A stretch of DNA of 64,000 nucleotides, taken from positions 129,001-193,000 of the forward strand of contig CAUZXS010005788.1 in the NCBI GenBank assembly GCA_963585895.1, in the 5' to 3' direction. The translations under genes and the position numbers were made by a program. Below, in pieces: positions 10,764 to 22,369 of this stretch; positions within the stretch are counted from its first letter, which is position 1; each line of letters starts with the position of its first letter. The DNA is from Sepioteuthis lessoniana (Eukaryota > Mollusca > Cephalopoda > Myopsida > Loliginidae). The notes below the pieces were generated by a model. The model saw only the letters and a program-made list of their open reading frames with translations, made no database searches and was not told the DNA's origin.

Positions 10764-12060
10764 TAATACAACTCGTGTATTAGTCGACCTAGAAGATTTC
10801 TGATATAAGGAAGTAAATGTATAGGGATTTGTGTAAAAAAAAGCTTAAATAAAAATGAACACCGGCATATTAGCTCCAACAGCAAGCTTTTATCCGGACA
10901 GCAAAGTAATAGTGTAGATTTACTGTAGGAATTGTTGAATCTACTTACTCGTGTATCAGTCGACCTTCAATGCTTCTGATATGAATAAAGAAATTTGTAA
11001 ATCTATGAAAGAAGAATAACGCAAACATACTTACTCGTGTATAAGTCGATCCCAAAAGCTGCTGATATTAGAGTAGAGCAAGTAGAGCAATATAAAATGA
11101 TTAACATAACCTTTCTAATCCGTTATAATCTATAAATCCTCAGCTGTAAACAAGAAATTTTGAACATTTATAAGAAAAAGTAACACAACTGTACTTGCTC
11201 GTGTATTAGTCGACCTACAAAGCTTTTTTTATAAATATAAGAATGTGGTGACTTTCAAGAATTGATAAATCTCTAATTTCATGAGTACAAATGTTATTTA
11301 CTCATAATAACAGAATTTACATGGATGGAAGGAGAACCACAACACTGTTTTATAACAATATATCTCTTACATTTTATTCTCGAAAAGGGTTGGAGCTTCT
11401 GCAGTGTGAGAGACAGACGGAGACAAGGACAGACTCAGACATATTGCAATATTGACTGATTACTTCTTTTGACCATAGCACGCTGTGATATCTTTAAGAC
11501 CTCACTTAGCACTTCTTCCGCATCTCGGTCGGGGTTGCTCAACTGGAGGCCGCTCTCACTGACTGCAAGCTGGCTCTGAATCTGTCCTTCACTCCCTCCA
11601 ACTATCTCAACTGCCGCGGGCATCTGCATATATTATTTCACAATGTCCACAAAATTTCCGATTAGATCACGTGATCTTGTTCTGCTTTTTTACACAGCTA
11701 CGTCTCTGATGGACGGCTCAGTCGAGGGTCAATATGTAACATAAGTCGATCTGCAAATATGAAAATGTCAATTTTTAAAGGTTAACAAAAACGCACTTAC
11801 TCGTGCAAAGGTCGAAAAGCCAGGCTGTTTCTGTGAACATGAGAGTGTAGATAATCAAAAAGAATTGCAAAACCGTACGTAGTCATGAATAAGTCGAATA
11901 AGAAAGCTTCTGATTTGTGCAGATTTGTATAAAAAGAATCAAACAAAAACTGCTTACTCGTGTAAAGGTCGAACAGCAAAGCAGATTCTGTAAACATGAG
12001 AGTCTAGAGAATCAAAAAGAATAGCAAAACCGTACTTTGTCATGTATAAGTCGAACAAAT
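10764..12060. repeat. Degenerate tandem array keyed by CTCGTGTATTAGTCGA
   Basis: Variants of ACTCGTGTATNAGTCGACC occur near 10770, 10947, 11033, 11190, 11797, 11882, 11958 and 12037, usually followed 15-20 bases later by AAGCTTCTGATAT-like sequence and a TGTATAAAA or AATCAAAAAGAAT spacer. Spacing varies between about 80 and 160 bp. An LTR-like repeat interrupts the array. Origin unknown. Confidence 0.6.
11317..11745. mobile_element. LTR-like repeat, family D
   Basis: Shares TTTATTCTCGAAA, GAGAGACAGA, ACCA-AGCACGCTGTG, TTTACACAG and GGTCAATATG with units at 40524 and 45728. The AT-rich block beside a TTTTATTCTCG segment resembles LTR promoter or poly(A) regions. It may be a fossil solo LTR, but no internal region is seen and another repeat type is possible. 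Confidence 0.4.
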
Positions 12061-12758
12061 AAGTTAAATGCCATGCCAAGAAGATCACAATTATTTTGTT
12101 GTGCGCGTGTGGGGTTTCTCACTTTTCTGTAGAAGACTGAGTTTGCATATTTTAAAACTTCAATGACAAAGCTTAATAGGAAAGGAATTTTTAATCAACC
12201 ATATATCGGCAGTCAGTCATCTTAAGTTGTAAAAGCAATCGTAGAAAAATACTATTACAACTTGCATAAGTGAAGTGTAGTTGACAGCTCCTGCTCTTTT
12301 TGGAATACTGGACGTAAAACGTAATAAGAAAACGAAGAACGAAAAAAAGTTGTTCTTATTTTTAAATCGCCTTTGGATAAAGATCAAACTTTATGCATTT
12401 CGAATTGACTAAGTTGAACAAATGACGAGATTCTTTTCTCGTCTAGCAACTCAGTATCACTGAGTGTTGATGTAATCACATGCAGCTGGTCGTTGGTGTA
12501 ATGACTTGGTTTTTGACCCCGATACGGCGGGTTGCTGTATAAGGAAGTGCTGGTGTCATCGAAAAGCACCTACAGTGGGGTTGTAGGGTAGACAAAATGT
12601 TCTGCACTTGGAAACTGTATCTACAACACCCTCGTAATAGAAAAGACTCAGCACAAACGGATTGCGAAAACGCAGGCGAATCGTGTTGCCGGAAGGAGTG
12701 GAATCGAAGGGTACGGTTTAACGACAATGTCGTCTTGTCTAGACAAGTGGGTTGAAAT
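12061..12758. other. Unassigned DNA, possibly single copy
   Basis: Composition is more balanced at 12480-12740. Two short overlapping open frames (61 and 83 codons) on the minus strand match nothing I recognise. Confidence 0.4.
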
Positions 12759-13300
12759 GGCCTAATCTGCTTGGGTTGGTGAATGCACCGACTGCATCTC
12801 TACAGAGAGAAGACTTCCCCAACGAGTTTCCTGGATATGACTCTAAACAATCTGATCGTGAGGCACCAGGAATGCTAGAGCTTTGGGGAAAGTGGAGTAC
12901 TTCTTCATTGCTCCCAGGTCCACTCTGGCTCGGAGTAGTAGCACCTGATAGGATCCTATCTATGGTTCAAATAGAACTAAACCCTGTACTAAACTGAATT
13001 GCTTGAAATAGAACTGTTTTGATATTTAAACTGTGCACTTATGCTAAGCTGACCTGTTTTTACATTCAACTGTGTGTAAATAAATGACTGATGTTTAATT
13101 TAATTGTTCGTGATACATGACAATTGGAACAATTTAACTTTGTTGACTAAACTGAATAGTTTGAAATAGAACTATTTTTGACGTTTAAACTGAGTACTTT
13201 TGCTAAACTGGATTGTTTGAAATAAAACTGTTACATATAAAAATAGATTTGGCATTAAATAACCTACAATGGTTACGATACCTTAAAACCAAATCAAACT
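12759..13300 (+). mobile_element. SINE-C copy
   Basis: Head with GCACCGACTGCATCTCT, CACCTGATAGGATCCTATC, then 50-60 bp body repeats with GAATTGCTTGAAATAG, then the tail TTGGCATTAAATAACC. The tail hairpin is decayed (GGTTACGATACC). Confidence 0.85.
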
Positions 13301-13648
13301 GTAATAAAATAAAACTAGGTTGAAAATCCGCGACTCGTAAGCAAGGACGACCTTCCAAAGTTATAGGTGTTATGCAAGTGTCAGGAATACTTAGTGTTTT
13401 CTTTCTATTATGTGGATGCCGTATTTATACCGTGCCGGACATTTTGTTAACCTAACAAATCCTCTGCCGGAGAGTTGTCTGCTTTTTTTTTTACCACAAA
13501 CCGCCCAACTTTTACTTTCCTGTGTCCACCATATCTTCTGACGTTTTCCAATAGCGGAAATTGTTATAGTGCTTTACCGAAATTGTGGGCACTCGAACAA
13601 GTATACAACCGAAAAGGCTCGCGAAAATTCTGACGGTTTGCATTAAAT

Positions 13649-14452
13649 TGGTTGGTTGGTTGGTTGGTTGGATTTTATGGCATATTAACCCTTATGATTT
13701 ACTTTATGCCAAATCCTGTTTAAACATTTATCAAATATATATGATTTGTAAACGCATTTCGTTGGTAATACTTTTAAACGAGCTTGAGCTAATTTTTTTT
13801 TTGGACTCACACTTAAACGGTTTCAAGTATTTTTATCTAACGCGAATAATTCTATTTTCTATTTTTGCGCACAGTTAAATAGTCAAACAGTTCTATTTCA
13901 ATCAAGTCAATTTAACATAAGCCATTTATTTACCCATAGTTTAAATGTCAAACAGTTTTCTTTGACCCATAGATAGAACACTATCAGGTGCTACCCCTCC
14001 GGGTCAGATTGGACCTGGGTATAACAGCAATGAACTGGCTCATTGGCCTAGTGGGTAGAGTGTTCACCAATGGTCTGGGAGACTGGGTTCAATCCCGGGT
14101 CGAGTCATACCAAAGACTTTAAAAATGGTACTTGATACCTCCTTACTTAACACTCAGCAATATCAGGTACGTATCGACGGTAAAGTGGAGAAATCCAGTG
14201 AAAGTAGTAGTGCCCTCCCCTACACCTAGGTGTAGTAGCTATTGAAAAGGGAGCCTTCTGGTTGCCCTCGACTACGATCGCCAACTTACTTATAACAGCA
14301 ATGAACAGTTATTTCTCATTCCCCAAAGCTCCAGAACTGGAACCTTACCATCAGATTGTTTAGTTTCATATCATGGACTCTCGTTGAGCATGGTCTTACT
14401 CCTCTGCAGTGATGCAGTCGGTGTATTCTATAGCCCCAGTCAACTGGGCAAC
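13649..14452 (-). mobile_element. SINE-C copy interrupted by SINE-L
   Basis: Tail on the left with (GGTT)n and TTTTATGGCATATTAACC, body repeats to about 13960, head to 14452. A complete SINE-L lies in the head. The two head parts are separated only by the guest and its target duplication. Confidence 0.9.
14036..14290 (+). mobile_element. SINE-L copy, nested in SINE-C
   Basis: Full length, 255 bp, with box A TAGTGGGTAGAG and box B GGGTTCAATCCCGG. The perfect 16 bp duplication TATAACAGCAATGAAC at 14020-14035 and 14291-14306 shows recent insertion by target-primed reverse transcription. Confidence 0.95.
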
Positions 14453-15242
14453 TTTGCATTTGAGATGCGTTTTCTAATTAAATGTACATCAGCACGAGTC
14501 ATAGTGAACTTAGTTGTTCACGATATTCGCGGCTTGACGTGAATTTATTAGATCGGGCCAGCTTACTGAACATGAAACAAATATCAACTGATTATTCCAT
14601 GTACTATTTTTCTATATCCAGCCAGGTTGCTGCATATATTACATTAGTTCATCGAAACTGTTTAAAATGACCTTGTTCTCTGTGTAAATATAACGATATT
14701 CCCCCGGTCACTGGACAAGGTCATTCCAAGGTTAACTGGTCTCTTGTCGAGTTAATTAAATTTTCTTCAGTGAATTATGATGATTTTTTTTTTTTTTTGC
14801 TTCTGTCTGTCATTGATGAATGCGCATGTCGAAAGGAGACAGCTGGTGCCCTCTACACACGACAGAAATAGTGGAATTCTTTCTAAGTCGAATAAATTTC
14901 GAAATAAGGCAAAGTGTGTAATACGACAGAGATTGATGGCTGCTAGTAGAGGAGTCTGCTACAAGTCAAGACTTATATATCGTTCATCTTTTCTCGGTAA
15001 TCTTCGTTACTCCCCGTAAAGAAAAAAAAATATCAGAAAGAAACCCTATTTGTTGTTCTTTGGAACATATTGGTTCATTGATCGCTGCGATCTTTTTAAA
15101 TTCTTATTATCTTGATTTTCTTTATTAGATCGTGACATGATTTATTTCTAATGTGCAATATTGGACACACTTGTTCAAACAAATGATTTATATTACTAAC
15201 AAATAAAAAATGCCATAAAAAAGATTGCGATGGATGGTTGAG
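14453..15242. other. Unassigned DNA
   Basis: An 80-codon frame (14777-15019, + strand) is not recognisable as a protein family. No other signal. Confidence 0.4.
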
Positions 15243-15690
15243 AATATCATTATCATCATAATCATCAAGGTGTAAGGACAGTACGGATTTCATTGGCCCT
15301 CTCTCGCCATTATTTTCATATAGGCCCCACTCTGGTTAAGTCCTCTAGACGACACCTACTATCCACACAGAACAGATTAATATAAGTTTTTTGAATACGG
15401 CCAACACCGGTGTGTCCATGGGTAGGAGTCCATCAGAGAACGTTACCTAGGAGTACATTATTACTTCTCCAGCAGTGCCCCACTTATCTTGTTCGTCTTA
15501 ATTGGAGAGGTTTTAGAGGGGAGATAAGTGACCGAACAGATGGTGTTATGTAGATTCTTTGTGTAGTGCCCATTTGAATAATACTCCTTGAGTTTCATTA
15601 AAGTCTAAGTTATGCGACCATACAATAGTACTGAAACGGCTACAGCTAGGATGAATTCCCGTTTTATTTTTCTAAATACTTATAATTGTA
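15243..15690 (-). mobile_element. Old LINE, sister of the RTE-like family
   Basis: The left end has ATCATTATCATCATAATCATC and a CGGATTTC...CCCTCTCTC block as in the RTE-like LINE 3' end. Inside, CTTCTCCAGCAGTG and CTTGTTCGTCTTAATTGG align to the GHCWR-coding region. Divergence is much higher than between other copies. It ends near CCCGTTTTATTTTTC, as does the copy at 26265. Confidence 0.6.
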
Positions 15691-16417
15691 ATAAAAATTT
15701 AGAATCAAATTTTACCACTAAGCCACAAGGAGTTAAAATATCATTGAATAAGTAAATCAAACAAAACTAAGTCAAACGATACTGGTATATGGTTGGTTGG
15801 TTGGTTGGTTGGATGGTTGATTTTATGAGCTAAATATATTTCAAGGAACCACGTGTTGTTTGATGATCGAGTAGCAAACCAGTGTTAGTAAGTTTCATTC
15901 TTACTGCGTATCCTCCTAGTTCTGGCCTTGTGTTGAAGTTTGTGTTCTGGAGTTGTTTTAGATTATTTATTAATAATCCTAGCGAAAATGTTGGTTATTT
16001 CACGAAATGTCAACACTTACTGAGTTAGTTAATACCGAAGTCAGTTTGTTAAGCAAATATATTCTTTCAAGCAAGAAATGCTTTTAACAATTTGTCAAAA
16101 TTATAACTTCATTTGATTATTCTTGTTACTAATAATTTACAATTTTATACTTTCAAGTAACTATTTTAATTTAACAATAATCATCGGTATTGTTTTCGTT
16201 GGTTATCTAATGACAAAATCATCCAATTTGATGAACAATAGTTGTGATATTTAACTCATAGCTCTGGCAATAATCATTTATCAGCTCACAATTATGGATT
16301 TTCAAGTTTCCTGTCTTATACAAATAAATTTAAAATAGATCTCGTAGACCCAGAGATGGTAACGTAACATGTACTACCATTCTTGTTTGGCGAGTGTAAA
16401 ACAGCGAGTGTAAAACA
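15691..16417. other. Unassigned DNA with a (GGTT)n run
   Basis: TTGGTTGGTTGGTTGG at about 15790 resembles a SINE-C 3' terminus but the tail hairpin is not present. The rest is AT-rich. Confidence 0.4.
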
Positions 16418-16565
16418 GTTAGGAGTAATCGTAATTAAGGAGTATTCTACATTCCCTAGATTTTCAAAACTGAAGCCTCGCCATCAGATGCATTTTAGTG
16501 TCATACCCAAGACACCCCTGTTTGAGGAGGTCTTACCCCTCCGCAGGAAATACAGTCATCATTGT
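16418..16565 (-). mobile_element. SINE-C head fragment
   Basis: Contains ACTGAAGCCTCGCCATCAG, TTTTAGTGTCATACCC and GGTCTTACCCCTC, a minus-strand slice of the hairpin-rich head. Confidence 0.6.
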
Positions 16566-17460
16566 CTTAAACAGTCATGTGAATACGAACACTGATTTAA
16601 TGATTAAATGATTACCCCCTTTTCTGTATATATAATTTCCCTCTTGTTTTGTATTTCAATAAAAATCCATCGGTCACTCAAGTTAAAAATAGAAACATAT
16701 CAGCAGCTTATTGGCAACGAGTTCTGATTGGCTGAAGGACCACAAACAAGAAAGCCGTAAAGAGTCGGCGTGGGGTAGAAATCAGAAAAAGAGTTAGTTG
16801 GCGACCGGACACGACGATGTAAAGACAGCCGAAAGTTGCGGGTTCCTATTTCTAGGAGAGCTCCGAAAAGGGATCTCACACCGGAAACGACGATGTGAAG
16901 ACAGCCGAAAGTTGCGGGCCCCCATTTTGGTGTGAGACCCGAAGCTGGGAAGATGAAATCAGCGAACAAGCATGGTTAGAACTACAATAGAAACTACAAT
17001 AGAAACGTGAAAGATAATTCAAGGCCTGTGTCTGCCCTTTCTCTCCTCATGACATTTTGTTTGCCTTTGTCTAGCAACACGGTCGACTCAGTTTTCATAC
17101 GCTGTTTCTCTCTTCCCGACGGCTACTAAAAAGTGTAGTTGCAAATAAACTTTTGTATTAGCTAACCAAGACAGGTTTTTTGTGTATTCTTCACTTTTTC
17201 TTACGGCGAGGTTATCACAAGGTCCGGCTGATACTTAAAACGTAACGATACACGCATAAAACCGTTCGACACGTGGTGATACAAATGTCTGTGATTATTA
17301 GTAGTAGTAGTAGTATATGTAGTACAAAGGTCTATTGAGACCATACTAGAAAAACTTCCATTTGAACACTGTAGGGTCGCAAATTTCTACTTGTCCCATG
17401 TAATGTTACAACCGTCTAATTGATGTGTAACAGTACAATTGGGAATATTAACAACAAAGG
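16566..17460. other. Unassigned, possibly LTR-like, with a 76 bp direct repeat
   Basis: ACGACGATGT...AAGACAGCCGAAAGTTGCGGG occurs at 16811 and 16887, a 76 bp direct repeat. AATAAAC near 17147 follows a region of higher GC. Such layouts occur in LTR promoter regions, but no paired terminus or internal region was found, so no element is claimed. Confidence 0.3.
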
Positions 17461-17520
17461 ATACGATACACTCCCCAAAGCTCCAAAACTGAAGCCTCAC
17501 CACCAGGATTTGTTGGGGTA
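17461..17520 (-). mobile_element. Small SINE-C head remnant
   Basis: CTCCCCAAAGCTCC and CTGAAGCCTCACCACCAGG match the middle of the head. Confidence 0.5.
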
Positions 17521-18620
17521 TGGAGATTATTCTGACATGCTGTGATGAATTTCAAGACGAACTGTTTGCGTTCCCACGAAGACAACTGCCTGTAGAAACA
17601 AGAACAGTGTATTGTACCAAAGAAAACTTAGACCCCGCTGTGGTAAAAGTTTAATTCCCCAAATATTTATTCCCTACTACCAATTGTAGGCAGCTGCCGG
17701 GAGAAAGAAAGGGGGTATAGAAACTGAAACGGCTGCATTAGCTAGACAAAGATAGCAACATATATTGGCGAGAAAAAGAGAGCAGAAACAAACTTTGAAC
17801 TTTTTCCTGGTTCTAACATGCTTGTCCGTTGGGTCACGTCTAGTCTAAGACCCCATTTGCAACACATCCCCAGAAGTAGAGTTCGTAAGCTTTCACCTCC
17901 TTACATCTTCGTGGCTGGTGTTCAACTGCATGCCTTTACCTTATCACGTCTCGTCCGCAACTCACAAAAATACACGAGTCTCCCCCCCCATTTCCACCTA
18001 TTGATTCGGGGACAGAAACATCCGCTTCTGTCGATTACACACATGCGTACAAGAATTTTGGGGACCTTCAGTTTACCCCAGTCATTCTTAACTACAGCAA
18101 GAACCGTGGCCTGGCCATTCGGAGAGTTTCTGTTCATACTTTTTTTTCGATTTCAATTTTCTATGAGCCGTTCAATAACTTTATAACCGTATGAACCCAT
18201 CCAATAGTAAATAATGGAATCCTCTGCCTAAGTTGTTGGCGATGCTGTTTATCAGAGTTCAAGCAACGATTTCATGAAAATAAGAAACCTCATTAAAATA
18301 GGTCCTCATTTTTTTACTTTTAAACTTGAGCTTACAACAAAGTTAAGCTTAGTAATCAATGAGGTACCTCACAATGGTTACAAATGGTCACACCAATTCC
18401 GCTATGAATAATGAGTTCAATCTTCCCTGGATGAAACTTTAGCCAAATCTATAAAATGTTTAGGTTATAAAAAAACATATTTTAGAAAAAGTGTAGCGGT
18501 TTGACATTGAGGTACTCGACTATTAATGTACCAAATTTATTAAAGGGATGATAGATTATTTTTTTAAAAAAAGAAGACTTATGTCGGAGTAGCTAAAGTT
18601 AGTCACTTACGTTGTACCGT
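17521..18620. other. Unassigned DNA
   Basis: A 122-codon frame at 17818-18186 (+) is the longest non-repeat frame before 39 kb, but shows no known domain, signal peptide or splice context. Treated as unproven. Confidence 0.35.
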
Positions 18621-18629
18621 GGGAAGGAA

Positions 18630-18733
18630 ATTGAATAGATAGATAGATAGATAGATAGATAAGGTTACGTAGATGGACACAAACACAGAAAGAAAGAAAG
18701 AAAGAAAAAGGTTACGTAAATGGTTACAAACAC

Positions 18734-18770
<37 letters not shown>

Positions 18771-18856
18771 TAAACGTGGAAAGAAAATTGTATTAAAAGA
18801 AAGAAAGAAAGAACGGGGGAAAGGAAGAAGAACCCTACGTAGATGGATACAAACAC

Positions 18857-18896
<40 letters not shown>
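18630..18896. repeat. Interleaved (GATA)n and (GAAA)n blocks
   Basis: GATA and AAAG runs alternate with linkers containing GGTTACGTAGATGGA or GGTTACGTAAATGG and ACAAACACAGA, which recur three times. It is therefore a small higher-order array, not a simple microsatellite. Confidence 0.85.
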
Positions 18897-19099
18897 CTAA
18901 ATTGGAATAGCGTTGACACCGAATCAGCATTTCTTGGTGACTGTCCATTTTTCCCCCTATCCGATCATCAGAGGTTCAGATGAAGTGATTATCCGTTTAC
19001 ATGCTGTTGTGTGCAACATGATGGAAAGGGTGATCTAGTTTGTGGCAAGGATGCTCAAGTATATCCCGCCTGGTGATTTGAGGGGCAATAATAAGATAA

Positions 19100-19393
19100 G
19101 TGGAGGTGCCCGTGGTGTAATGGTTATCGTCGTAGGAAATGAACACGGCGACACGAGTTCAAATCCTGGACGAGACTGATTGCATTTCACATAGCACTAA
19201 TACCCTTGGGAAAGGTATGAATCCAATTATTCTCCCTCTAGCTATGGGTAAATAGTAGGACAGACTAGGTTCTTCAGGCTTGGTTAGGCAACTAGTCTAG
19301 GAGAAGGAAAACTCTGAATTAAAACCTGTTAAACTCCGTTTAAAAATTGACCTTGTGTCATATCCTGCCCGAGCGGAGGGGTTGGTAAATAGG
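19100..19393 (+). mobile_element. SINE-V copy, full length
   Basis: Starts GTGGAGGTGCCCGTGGTG. Box B ACGAGTTCAAATCCTGG, central AATACCCTTGGGAAAGG, end GGGGTTGGTAAATAGG. ATAATAAGATAA at 19088-19099 and 19394-19405 is a 12 bp target duplication. Confidence 0.95.
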
Positions 19394-19461
19394 ATAATAA
19401 GATAATCTTTACATTTGTTGATTTATTTTTTTTGTTATGTTTAAACTATGATGTTCTAGTT

Positions 19462-19545
19462 TTTGTCATTATTATTCCTTGCGAGTTTTAACGACCAACG
19501 TTATCTGATGGGGCTTTCACTGGAATCTGAGAGACAGTGTTATAT
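19462..19545 (-). mobile_element. R2-like LINE, 3' terminus
   Basis: Reverse complement has CTGTCTCTCAGATTCCAGTG, then AACTCGCAAGGAATAATAAT, the 3' end and trinucleotide tail seen also at 21848 and, in part, at 24203. Confidence 0.55.
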
Positions 19546-20081
19546 AATTGCGGAAGGATTTTTTTATATTATCATTTTTCGTTGGTTATATCTTATCATT
19601 CGGGTTAGTTAGGTGCACACATTGAGACCAGGTGTTCACGCTCGCGCAGGGAGGATGTGACAATCACAGATGCCATAATAAAAACCCCGGATAGGAAATA
19701 AAACTGGGGATGTGAATGACATCATGCCCGGAAGCGATGGGCTGGGATTCTTGGGTATTTTGAAAAAAGCAGTTAGTTGAGATTTGGACCTAGACGAATC
19801 AAGTTGTTTGCTGCGGGGTGCACGCGCGTTGGTTGGGTCAGTGAGTTGAGAGCTGACGCTGGACGAACAGTCAGCATAGTAGAAATTGTGTCTCTCTCTC
19901 CTCATGTCGAAAGCCTAAAAGTCAAGAAGGTAATAAAAGTTTCGTACCTGAACCAAGAGAGTCGTCAGTGTTTCGGGATTCCTATGCATGTGAATATTTT
20001 AATCATGTGAACGTTTTACGTATCCGTATAGTTTACGTATTTGTATTATCTGTATCATGGCTATACTACAACAGTAATTGC
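19546..20081. other. Unassigned DNA, GC-richer core
   Basis: 19620-19910 is richer in G and C than its surroundings and includes GATGTGAATGACATCATG. Open frames of 77 and 89 codons overlap on opposite strands and match nothing. A regulatory or exon role is possible but unsupported. Confidence 0.3.
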
Positions 20082-20246
20082 CTTCAAGTTTCTAGAACTC
20101 TTCTCAGTATTTTAGCCAATCTCAACAATGCTGTAGTTTGGATGGTCTCGGCACGTCATTCCAACTCTTCTAACCTTCTTATGAAGCCTTCGGGGATCGT
20201 TCCAAGTGCACCAATCACAACTGGTATCACCGTCATCTTCATGTTC
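20082..20246 (-). mobile_element. R2-like LINE, C-terminal fragment
   Basis: The reverse complement encodes pieces of the KMTVIPVVIGALGTIPEG...RRLEELE signature in shifting frames, then ...LRRVLET. A SINE-V was inserted next to it. Confidence 0.6.
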
Positions 20247-20261
20247 CATACTTACCTGGAT

Positions 20262-20552
20262 CATATTTACCAACCCCTCCGCTCGGGCAGGATATGACAC
20301 AAGGTCAATTTTTAAGCGGAGTTTAACAGGTTTGAATTCAGAGTTGTCCTTCTCCTAGACTAGTTGCCTCACCAAGGCTGAAGAACCTAGTCTGCCCTAC
20401 TATTTACCCATAGCTGGAGGGAGTATATTTGGATTCATAGCTTTCCCAAGGGTATTAGTGCTATGTGAAATGCAATCAGTCAGGTCCAGGATTTGAACTC
20501 GTGTCGCCGTGTCCATATCCTGCGACGATAACGACTACACCACGGGCACCTC
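20262..20552 (-). mobile_element. SINE-V copy, full length
   Basis: 291 bp with tRNA-like head at the right (GGAGGTGCCCGTGGTGTAG on the minus strand). Flanked by CATACTTACCTGGAT (20247-20261) and CATACTTATCTGGAT (20553-20567), a 15 bp duplication with one mismatch. Confidence 0.95.
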
Positions 20553-20604
20553 CATACTTATCTGGATTAGGAGCTTGCTCTTAGGGTTCTCATCCTCCGC
20601 TGGG

Positions 20605-21110
20605 TTGCCTGGCATACGTGCCGGGTGGAGTATCAATGTAAGCAAAACTCACATTGAACTGGACCTCTGGCAAGGTTACCTGGCATACGTACCGGTAGAC
20701 TTAGTGTTGTGATGCTGACAAAAGAAAGACACGGGAAATACAGAAAGGTTGATAGAAAAACATATATATTCAAGTAAAAGAAACAAGATACAAGTCAACC
20801 TGGATGAATAGTAGTTAGCTAATAAGAAGCTGAGAGTCCAGTGGGGTAGTGACTATCTGACCACTATGCAAGTGGTATCACACGTGATTGTGTCACGTGG
20901 ATTTGTTCAGCTCCCTCTGACGCTCTGTTGACGTGTATTTATGGAGAAGGGTGAGTCCATTATGTAGTGAGTACAACACTTAGCAAAAACTCACATTAGA
21001 CTGAACCTCCAGCAAGATCACCTGGCATACGTATTTGGAGACATTGCAAAGACTTACATTGAATTGGACCTCCAGCAAGGTCACCTGGCGTACATACCGG
21101 AGGACTTAAC
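20605..21110. repeat. 62-64 bp tandem repeat, split by a solo LTR
   Basis: Units share CTCACATTGAACTGGACC and GGTTACCTGGCATACGTACC variants. About three and a half units are visible: a partial one from 20605, full ones at 20641, 20982 and 21045. The LTR lies between the first and second full units. Confidence 0.8.
20705..20978. mobile_element. Solo LTR (fossil LTR retrotransposon)
   Basis: 274 bp beginning TGTTGTGATG and ending GAGTACAACA, the inverted TGTTG/CAACA termini typical of LTRs. CTTAG at 20700-20704 and 20979-20983 is the 5 bp target duplication. No internal region is present, as expected after recombination between two LTRs. Superfamily not determined; 5 bp is common for Ty3-like elements. 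The duplication is still exact, which argues against great age. Confidence 0.75.
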
Positions 21111-21257
21111 AAAGGTTTGGATTGTTCACGTTGCACCTATCGAACCCATGACCAGCAGGAGACAATTTTCGGCTCTTGTTCGACCTCTTCCCCCTACTCC
21201 CCTAAATCTACACAATAAAAATGACATGTCAAGTCCTGCCTGGTGGAAGACACGGAT

Positions 21258-21360
21258 AAAAATAGCTTTATTTTTCAAAGTTTTTTGTTCCCTGGCAAGA
21301 TCTAGGTACTTGTCGCTTTTTTTGCTTTCATTGATTTTCTCTCTGAGGTAAGCCAAGATA
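21258..21360 (-). mobile_element. R2-like LINE fragment
   Basis: The minus strand reads REKINESKKSDKYLDLAREQ, matching the segment ...KESEKRDKYLDLARELK of the family. Downstream sequence is unrelated. Confidence 0.6.
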
Positions 21361-21847
21361 GCAAAGTCCGCTTATTGGCATTTTTTTTTTCTATTTTTTG
21401 TTTTCTATCACTGGGTCTGGTTGTCTGGTCACGATGAGGTGATCTTAGTTAATTTACTTTCGATTTCTTACAATCCTTCACTGGGTCTTTACCCAAGACC
21501 TACCTTGAGGGAAGGTGGGGATTATATGTATTCTATGTATTTATGTTTTCGCTGCCTCTTATGGCAGATATTTCTCAATCACATTGAATTTACCCTTCTA
21601 AGAAGAACAGTTTCACTAAGCGCAATTTTTTAATTTTATATAAACTGGAATTGCCAGGAATCTATATCCTCCTTAATCGTACCCAGGGCTCCAATGAATA
21701 CTAGCTATGTGGTACATTTAAAGGTGACAAATCTTTTCAATTACTATTTCAATGTCTTCGTATTTATTTATTTTATTATAATCTTTGACTGATATGTTAA
21801 AATCGATTGGCAATGACATATAAATTAGAAGCCATGATTTTCTATTA
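21361..21847. other. Unassigned DNA
   Basis: No recognised element. Confidence 0.4.
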
Positions 21848-22192
21848 TAGACCTTAATTATTATTAATATGATCATTATCATTATTATTGTTTCACTCCG
21901 AGCACTCTTTCACCGGAGAATAAGTGACAGCAAGTCTGCCCGGGTCATCAGATTATTCTAGCTGATCTTAATACTGTTATCTGGAGGGTCTCGATTCTTC
22001 CTTGGTTTTCCAACTCATCCAGTCTCTTTTTCTAAGACTTTGGAGACAGTCCAAAGCCCCTCAATTGCAAAGACTATCATTGTAGCCTTCACGTTTCACA
22101 GTGTTTTCAGCTCTTTAGCAAGATATTGGTATTCGTTCATCTTTTCGCGTTCTATTGTTTTTACTCCGTGCTCCACTGGGTCAGCAAAACCC
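21848..22192 (-). mobile_element. R2-like LINE, 3' end with trinucleotide tail
   Basis: On the minus strand the decayed frame reads EREKMNEYQYLAKELKTLWN, then a remnant of the VIPIVIGALGTV block, then the TTGCTGTCACTTATTCTCCG end and an (AAT)n tail. Confidence 0.7.
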
Positions 22193-22248
22193 TCTCGATG
22201 ACACGTTATTTTTTCTGGTTAATTAACTCTAGGTTTTAGTTTCCTTTC

Positions 22249-22345
22249 GTTTGGTTTGATTTTATCGCATATGAACCCTTTTAGGTTATTTCAGGCCAAA
22301 TCCTCTTTATACATACAAATTGAGTATATATGATTTGTAAGCGAA
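22249..22345 (-). mobile_element. SINE-C tail remnant
   Basis: GGTTTGATTTTATCGCATATG and AGGTTATTTCAGGCC form an extra decayed tail beside the next SINE-C, the same tail doubling seen elsewhere. Confidence 0.55.
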
Positions 22346-22369
22346 TAGTTTCTACGTAACATTTCAGTT

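Noticed and set aside
16566-17460. LTR retrotransposon
   Set aside because: Direct repeat and AATAAA are suggestive, but no terminal pair, target duplication or internal region was found.
17818-18186. 122-codon open frame
   Set aside because: No domain, homologue or neighbouring exon recognised; a frame of this size arises by chance in 64 kb.
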